From Colimorpha sp045639845 (GTDB taxonomy: Bacteria; Bacteroidota; Bacteroidia; Bacteroidales; P3): a stretch of DNA of 18,753 nt. Shown in pieces: positions 14,847 to 18,753 of the stretch; position 1 is the stretch's first letter, and the number at the start of each line of letters is the position of its first letter. The notes under the pieces were generated by a model. That model worked only from the letters and a program-made list of their open reading frames with translations, was not told the origin of the DNA and did not search any database. The position numbers were made by a program, and so were the translations under genes. Where the stretch lies: NCBI GenBank assembly GCA_045639845.1, contig JAZUDW010000016.1, positions 1 to 18,753 of the forward strand, written 5' to 3'.

Positions 14847-17159
14847 ATGAAGAAAATCATATCCATCCTACTCCTCCTCATGCCCCTCCTTGTGGTAGCG
14901 CAAAACACCATCAAAGGCACCGTGAATAGCAGCACTACCGGCGAAGCTGTCCCCTTTTGCTCCGTCTTGCTGTCCGACACCCGCTATGGTGTCACCACCG
15001 ACCTCAACGGTCTCTTCATCCTCTCGCGAGTGCCCGATGGCAAATACACGCTCAAGGTCCGTTCCGTAGGCTTTCAGGAATATAGCCAAGAGATAGAGAT
15101 CCATGGTGGCCGCTCTCTCAATGTCAAAGTCAGCCTCCAGTCCTCCGTCGAGGTGCTCAAAGCCGTCAATATCACCACCAACCGTGTGGAAGAGCGTCGC
15201 ACAGAGACCCAGGTTTCCGTCGAAAAGATCACCGCCTCGCAGATTCAGCAGCTGCCATCCATCGGTGGCACCGCCGACCTGGCCCAATACATGCAGGTGC
15301 TTCCCGGCATCAACTCCACCGGCGACCAGGGCGGTCAGCTCTATATCCGCGGCGGCTCCATGATCCAGAACCTCTGCCTCCTCGATGGCATGATCGTCTA
15401 TAATCCCTTCCACTCCATAGGCCTCTATTCTATCTTCGAGACCGACGTCATCCTCAATGCCGACATCTACACCGGTGGCTTCGGCGCCCAGTACGGCGGC
15501 CGTCTCTCTTCGGTGATGGATATCACCACCCGCGACGGTAACAAACGTCGCCACACCGGCAAGGTAGGCCTCAACACCTTTGGTGCCAACCTCATCCTCG
15601 AAGGCCCCCTCAAGCGCGAGACCAACACCAGCTCCTCGGCCATCACCTACCTCCTCACCATGAAAAACTCCTTCCTCTCGCATTCCTCATCCATCTTCTA
15701 TCCCTATGTGAAAGGCGGCATGCCTTTCGATTTCCTCGACGTCTATGGCAAGCTGTCGTTCAACTCCGGCACGGGCAGCAAACTCAGCCTCTTCGGTTTC
15801 TGCTTCGACGACCGTGTCAACGGCTATCAGTCCATCGCCGACTTCCATTGGAAGAACTACGGACTCGGCACCAACTTCGCTCTCATGACCGGTGTGTCGT
15901 CGCTCATCGACGGCACCATAGCCTTCTCCGACTATCAGGTAGGCCTCGACGATCTCTCGGGCCGTCCCAAGAGCAGCGAGATCAGCGGCTTCAATACCTC
16001 GGTCAACATCACCAATTTCTTCGGCAAAAACTATTTCAAGATGGGTGTGAGCCTCGAAGGCTACACCACCGACTATGTCTTCACCAACCAGTACCTCGTG
16101 CCCCAGTCTCAAAACGAGAACACCACCAATATCTCCTTCTATGGCACCTACCACTACGTCAGCGACCGCTGGCTCATCGACCCGGGTCTGCGTTTCATCT
16201 ACTATGCCTCGCTCAACGACCCACAGTTCGAACCTCGCCTCTCGGCCAAATGGAACGCCACCGACCGCTTCCGTGTCAAGATGGCAGGAGGCCTCTACAG
16301 CCAGATCCTCCTCGACGCCCGTAGCGACAACGATATCGTCAACCTCTTCAACGGCTTCCTCACGGGTTCCAGCCAGCTCAATATGCCCCTCACCTTCAAG
16401 GGCGAGCCGCTCACCTCGTGTGTGCAGAAGGCGCAGCACCTCGTTGTCGGCGTAGAGTACGACTTCACATCCCACCTCACTGGCAACGCCGAGGTCTATG
16501 TCAAGCATTTCCATCAGCTCCTCAACATGAACCCCCACCAGATCTACGACCGCAACGATGCAGCCTATGCCCCAGGTGGTATCTTCGAGAAGCCTATGTA
16601 CTACCTCACCGACTTCGTTATCGAAGATGGCCTCGCCGATGGTCTCGACCTCAGCCTCTGCTACGACATCGAGCGTCTCTACCTCTGGGCCACCTACTCC
16701 CTCGGTTTCGTGCAGCGTACCGACGAGGTGCTCACCTACCGTCCCCACTACGATCGTCGTCACACCATCAATATCCTAGCCACCTACTCCATGGGCGAGC
16801 ACCGCGAGTGGGAGATCAGCGGCCGCTGGAGCCTCGGCACCGGCTACCCCTTCACTCAGACCCAGGGCGTATATGAAGATGTCACTGTCGGAGGCCTCTC
16901 GGGTGGTTACCTTCCTGTCAATGGCAACTTCGGTGTCTATTACGACCAGCTCTACGGCGGACGGCTCCCCACCTACCACCGTCTCGACATCAGCGGCAAG
17001 CGTCGTTTCTCCCTTGGTAGCCATACCATCCTCGACATCAATGCCAGCGTCACCAATGTATATAACCGCGACAACCTCTTCTACTTCGACCGCCTCACCT
17101 TCTCCCGTGTCAACCAGCTGCCCATCCTAGGCACCCTTGGCATAAGCCTGAAGTTCTGA
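14847..17159 (+). CDS. TonB-dependent receptor with CarboxypepD_reg-like domain
   Basis: A 770-residue outer-membrane active transporter. A signal peptide (MKKIISILLLLMPLLVVAQ) is followed by a CarboxypepD_reg-like beta-sandwich (about 20-105; IKGTVNSSTTGEAVPFCSVLL, then TTDLNGLFILSRVPDGKYTL). A plug domain (about 124-230) has LPSIGGTADLAQYMQVLPGI, QLYIRGG and YTGGFGAQYGGRLSSVMDI. The 22-strand barrel region ends in LGTLGISLKF with the terminal Phe expected of outer-membrane proteins. It is shorter than SusC proteins (about 1000 residues) and has no SusD neighbour, so glycan import is not indicated. The following lipoprotein gene (262 bases on) may be its partner. The substrate cannot be read from sequence. 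Codons are strongly C-ending. Confidence 0.93.
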   Translation: MKKIISILLLLMPLLVVAQNTIKGTVNSSTTGEAVPFCSVLLSDTRYGVTTDLNGLFILSRVPDGKYTLKVRSVGFQEYSQEIEIHGGRSLNVKVSLQSSVEVLKAVNITTNRVEERRTETQVSVEKITASQIQQLPSIGGTADLAQYMQVLPGINSTGDQGGQLYIRGGSMIQNLCLLDGMIVYNPFHSIGLYSIFETDVILNADIYTGGFGAQYGGRLSSVMDITTRDGNKRRHTGKVGLNTFGANLILEGPLKRETNTSSSAITYLLTMKNSFLSHSSSIFYPYVKGGMPFDFLDVYGKLSFNSGTGSKLSLFGFCFDDRVNGYQSIADFHWKNYGLGTNFALMTGVSSLIDGTIAFSDYQVGLDDLSGRPKSSEISGFNTSVNITNFFGKNYFKMGVSLEGYTTDYVFTNQYLVPQSQNENTTNISFYGTYHYVSDRWLIDPGLRFIYYASLNDPQFEPRLSAKWNATDRFRVKMAGGLYSQILLDARSDNDIVNLFNGFLTGSSQLNMPLTFKGEPLTSCVQKAQHLVVGVEYDFTSHLTGNAEVYVKHFHQLLNMNPHQIYDRNDAAYAPGGIFEKPMYYLTDFVIEDGLADGLDLSLCYDIERLYLWATYSLGFVQRTDEVLTYRPHYDRRHTINILATYSMGEHREWEISGRWSLGTGYPFTQTQGVYEDVTVGGLSGGYLPVNGNFGVYYDQLYGGRLPTYHRLDISGKRRFSLGSHTILDINASVTNVYNRDNLFYFDRLTFSRVNQLPILGTLGISLKF

Positions 17160-17166
17160 GAATAAT

Positions 17167-17408
17167 GTTGATTTGTTGAATCGTTTATTTGTAGATTTCT
17201 CTCAAATCAACAAATCAACAAATCAACAAATCAACGAATCAACAGATCAACAATACTCTCAAATCAACAAATCAACAGATCAACAAATCAACAGATAAAC
17301 AATACTCTCAAATCAACAAATCAACGAATCAACAGATCAACAGATCAACAAATCAACAGATTAGCAAATCAACAGATCAACAATACTCTCAAAGTCAACA
17401 GTTCAACA
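17167..17408. repeat. Octamer array with 9-base spacers, hairpin-forming
   Basis: Four inverted octamers (17167-17198) and the loop CTCTC (17199-17203) are followed by direct blocks of 6 (17204-17251), 5 (17261-17300) and 9 (17310-17381) octamers. Each block is followed by the spacer AATACTCTC (17252-17260, 17301-17309, 17382-17390), and two degenerate units close the array. Units vary mainly in their first three bases: AAATCAAC, GAATCAAC, AGATCAAC. The inverted block can pair with the first four direct units as a 32-base imperfect stem. Confidence 0.93.
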
Positions 17409-17421
17409 AATCCTCCAAACT

Positions 17422-18249
17422 ATGACCTCTACCTACCGCACAAAGAATCCGTTCTGCCTATGGGCAGCCCTGTTTGTATCCGCCTTTTGTCTCACCTCTT
17501 GTCGTGACAAGCAGCCCCAAGACGACGACACCCATTCCACTGTAGGTTACATTGTTCGTGGCGACGACACCATGACTATCTTTGCCGTGTGCAAGACCCA
17601 GAGCACCGCCACCACCCTCGATATCTCCCTCTCTGATCGCGAAGACATGCTCTTCACCATCTTCGACAGCCAGTACGGCGAGAACACCGCTCCCCATGCC
17701 GCCCTCTTCGGTATCAACGAGCACAGGTCCAGCACAGCCGAGAACGACTCCTACGACGGCACCTTGGAGGTCCGCCGCATCGACGACAGCTATGAGATCC
17801 TCTTTAGCGGACTCGAAGAGGGCGACTCCGTCACCGTCTATTACCACGGCCCCGTCGATCAGGCCAACCTGCCCGCAGGCGTAGCCACCGTCACCATAGG
17901 CGGCACCACTACCTCCTCCGAACTGGCTCGCGTGTTCTCCTACGATCAAACCTATTCCTATCTCATGTATGCCAGCGACTACAACACTGCTGTCAAGATC
18001 ACCTCGTCGGTGCAGCTCACTCAGGGCTCCTACTCGCTCACCCAGTCCGCCCTCGACGCCTCCAAGGTCAAAGTCACGGTGATATACTTCGGCGGACAGG
18101 TTGTCAACCTCAAACCCACCGAGGGCTCGCTCACAGTCTCCCGCCAAGGTGGTCAGTTCACCCTCCACATGCAGGCTCCCACCACCAAGGGCGATATGAC
18201 CCTCCACTACGAGGGCACCTTCAACCGCCAATGCGTGGTCGATTTCTAG
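17422..18249 (+). CDS. Predicted lipoprotein of unknown function
   Basis: A 275-residue protein with a lipoprotein signal peptide: hydrophobic CLWAALFVSAFCLTSC with the lipobox LTSC and lipidated Cys27. The residues after the cysteine (RDKQPQDDDT) are charged and acidic, reminiscent of signals that send Bacteroidota lipoproteins to the cell surface. The mature part is rich in beta strands, Thr and Ser, with repeated strand-turn patterns (VQLTQGSYSL, GSLTVSRQGGQFTLHM, DMTLHYEGTF). I do not recognise a family. It follows the TonB receptor in the same orientation and shares its C-ending codon use, which suggests, but does not prove, that they work together. The first ATG gives a proper signal peptide. 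Confidence 0.8.
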   Translation: MTSTYRTKNPFCLWAALFVSAFCLTSCRDKQPQDDDTHSTVGYIVRGDDTMTIFAVCKTQSTATTLDISLSDREDMLFTIFDSQYGENTAPHAALFGINEHRSSTAENDSYDGTLEVRRIDDSYEILFSGLEEGDSVTVYYHGPVDQANLPAGVATVTIGGTTTSSELARVFSYDQTYSYLMYASDYNTAVKITSSVQLTQGSYSLTQSALDASKVKVTVIYFGGQVVNLKPTEGSLTVSRQGGQFTLHMQAPTTKGDMTLHYEGTFNRQCVVDF

Positions 18250-18263
18250 TATGGGTTGTCCGG

Positions 18264-18343
18264 CAAACACCGAGACAAATCATTCTCGATAATTCGAGGA
18301 ACAATTAACGAGAAATTCACGTTTGCCGAAGGCTAAAAAGATA
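18264..18343. repeat. 80-base direct repeat, copy 1
   Basis: Identical over 80 bases to 18535-18614. It begins 14 bases after the lipoprotein stop codon. Inside is the hairpin CTCGA-TAAT-TCGAG (18285-18298); an alternative pairing joins TTCTCG (18283-18288) with CGAGAA (18309-18314). In this copy CGGCAAAC (18261-18268) and GTTTGCCG (18321-18328) can close the structure with 8 pairs, using 3 bases outside the repeat. Confidence 0.95.
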
Positions 18344-18402
18344 CAATGATTAATGAAAAATCAATGTTCGATTGGTGATAATTAATGTATTATCAAAGCT
18401 TG

Positions 18403-18440
18403 CTCACGTGTTGGTCTTCCAACACGTGAGTTTGTTTTTT
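18403..18440 (+). terminator. Intrinsic terminator between the two 80-base repeats
   Basis: CTCACGTGTTGG (18403-18414), loop TCTT, and its perfect complement (18419-18430) form a 12-base-pair stem followed by TTTGTTTTTT (18431-18440). It would end the lipoprotein transcript. Confidence 0.93.
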
Positions 18441-18534
18441 AACACCAATTACCGTAAATAAACCGCTAATTTTCCATTAATATTTTTAGAGACCCGAAAG
18501 CCGAGTAACTGACCATACCCTGACAATGAGACAA

Positions 18535-18614
18535 CAAACACCGAGACAAATCATTCTCGATAATTCGAGGAACAATTAACGAGAAATTCACGTTTGCCGA
18601 AGGCTAAAAAGATA
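18535..18614. repeat. 80-base direct repeat, copy 2
   Basis: A perfect second copy, 271 bases from the first. It ends 51 bases before the ATG at 18666, so it would form part of that gene's leader or promoter region. The outer stem here is reduced to CAAAC/GTTTG. The 191 bases between the copies hold the terminator and no ORF. Confidence 0.95.
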
Positions 18615-18665
18615 TGTCTTTAACGGAAATAACTTGACACATTTTTCCACAAAAAAATAGGGAAA

Positions 18666-18753
18666 ATGAGAAAAACAAAACATCTATTCCGGGGTCCGGA
18701 ATTCAAATTGGAAGCTCTGAGCTACTATTACAGCCATGGCAGAAACGCACAAA
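18666..18753 (+). CDS. Start of an unrecognised ORF (runs off the window)
   Basis: An ATG at 18666 after an A-rich leader opens a frame with no stop to the window end, giving 29 residues that begin MRKTKHLFRGPEFKLEALSY. It has no signal peptide and I recognise no family from this fragment. Codons are mixed (CTA, CCG, TTG, GCT) rather than the C-ending codons of the two genes before it, so it may have a different history. The strong terminator and the repeat upstream indicate a new transcription unit. Confidence 0.5.
   Translation, partial: MRKTKHLFRGPEFKLEALSYYYSHGRNAQ

Noticed and set aside
14868..16763. Two long antisense ORFs (271 and 358 residues) across the TonB receptor gene
   Set aside because: Same compositional shadow; repetitive Val/Glu/Gly/Ala translations and a well-supported sense protein.
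17167..17408. CRISPR array
   Set aside because: Units are 7-8 bases with no unique spacers of 25-40 bases, and no cas gene is nearby.
17458..18270. A 270-residue antisense ORF over the lipoprotein gene
   Set aside because: Gly/Val/Ala-rich shadow. The sense frame has a proper lipoprotein signal with lipobox.
18403..18430. Perfect inverted repeat read as a transposon end
   Set aside because: A four-base loop and a following T-run on the plus strand make it a standard intrinsic terminator.

Overview
The window reads as chromosomal DNA from a Bacteroidota (Bacteroidales-type) bacterium. The grounds are a type IX secretion set (PorU, PorV and a PorT-like protein), a CarboxypepD_reg-type TonB-dependent receptor, an FloA/NfeD pair, a locus-specific HU protein beside a tiny very basic protein, A-rich start regions without Shine-Dalgarno sequences, and a promoter matching the phylum's TTG / TAnnTTTG pattern upstream of HU. 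No tRNA, rRNA, integrase or transposase was recognised.

Left half (1-8070, all genes on the minus strand). Read in the direction of transcription, porU (T9SS sortase), porV (its outer-membrane partner), ispF (isoprenoid synthesis), clpS (N-degron adaptor), nfeD and floA (membrane-domain scaffold) lie close together. Spacers are 94, 9, 22, 18 and 184 bases, and the run ends at a strong intrinsic terminator at 921-973. This couples cell-surface protein export to housekeeping envelope and proteolysis genes. Beyond a gene-free AT-rich stretch (384-920) come HU, with its own promoter and two palindromes in its leader, and the start of a small basic probable ribosomal protein that runs off the window.

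Right half (8406-18249, all genes on the plus strand). The order is a PorT-like protein, an FAD-dependent dehydrogenase of the COG2509 type, uvrB (with an unusually long linker), holA (DNA polymerase III delta), a 770-residue TonB-dependent receptor and a 275-residue lipoprotein. PorU and the PorT-like gene diverge from a 335-base intergenic region holding a 4 x 11-base tandem repeat in the porU leader. The right-hand genes use C-ending codons heavily, which produces many long but false antisense ORFs.

The most unusual content is intergenic. The spacers after uvrB, holA and the TonB receptor carry arrays of very short units: octamers of the AAATCAAC type or heptamers of the ATTCAC type. Each array has an inverted block followed by a direct block, and the octamer arrays are broken by regular 9-base spacers. 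A 25-29 base cassette occurs three times inside these arrays, twice inserted exactly between octamers and once inverted inside the heptamer array. Past the lipoprotein gene, an 80-base perfect direct repeat flanks a strong intrinsic terminator, and the second copy lies just upstream of a new, unrecognised ORF that leaves the window. No complete new enzymatic system is visible; the repeat architecture is the best candidate for something undescribed.
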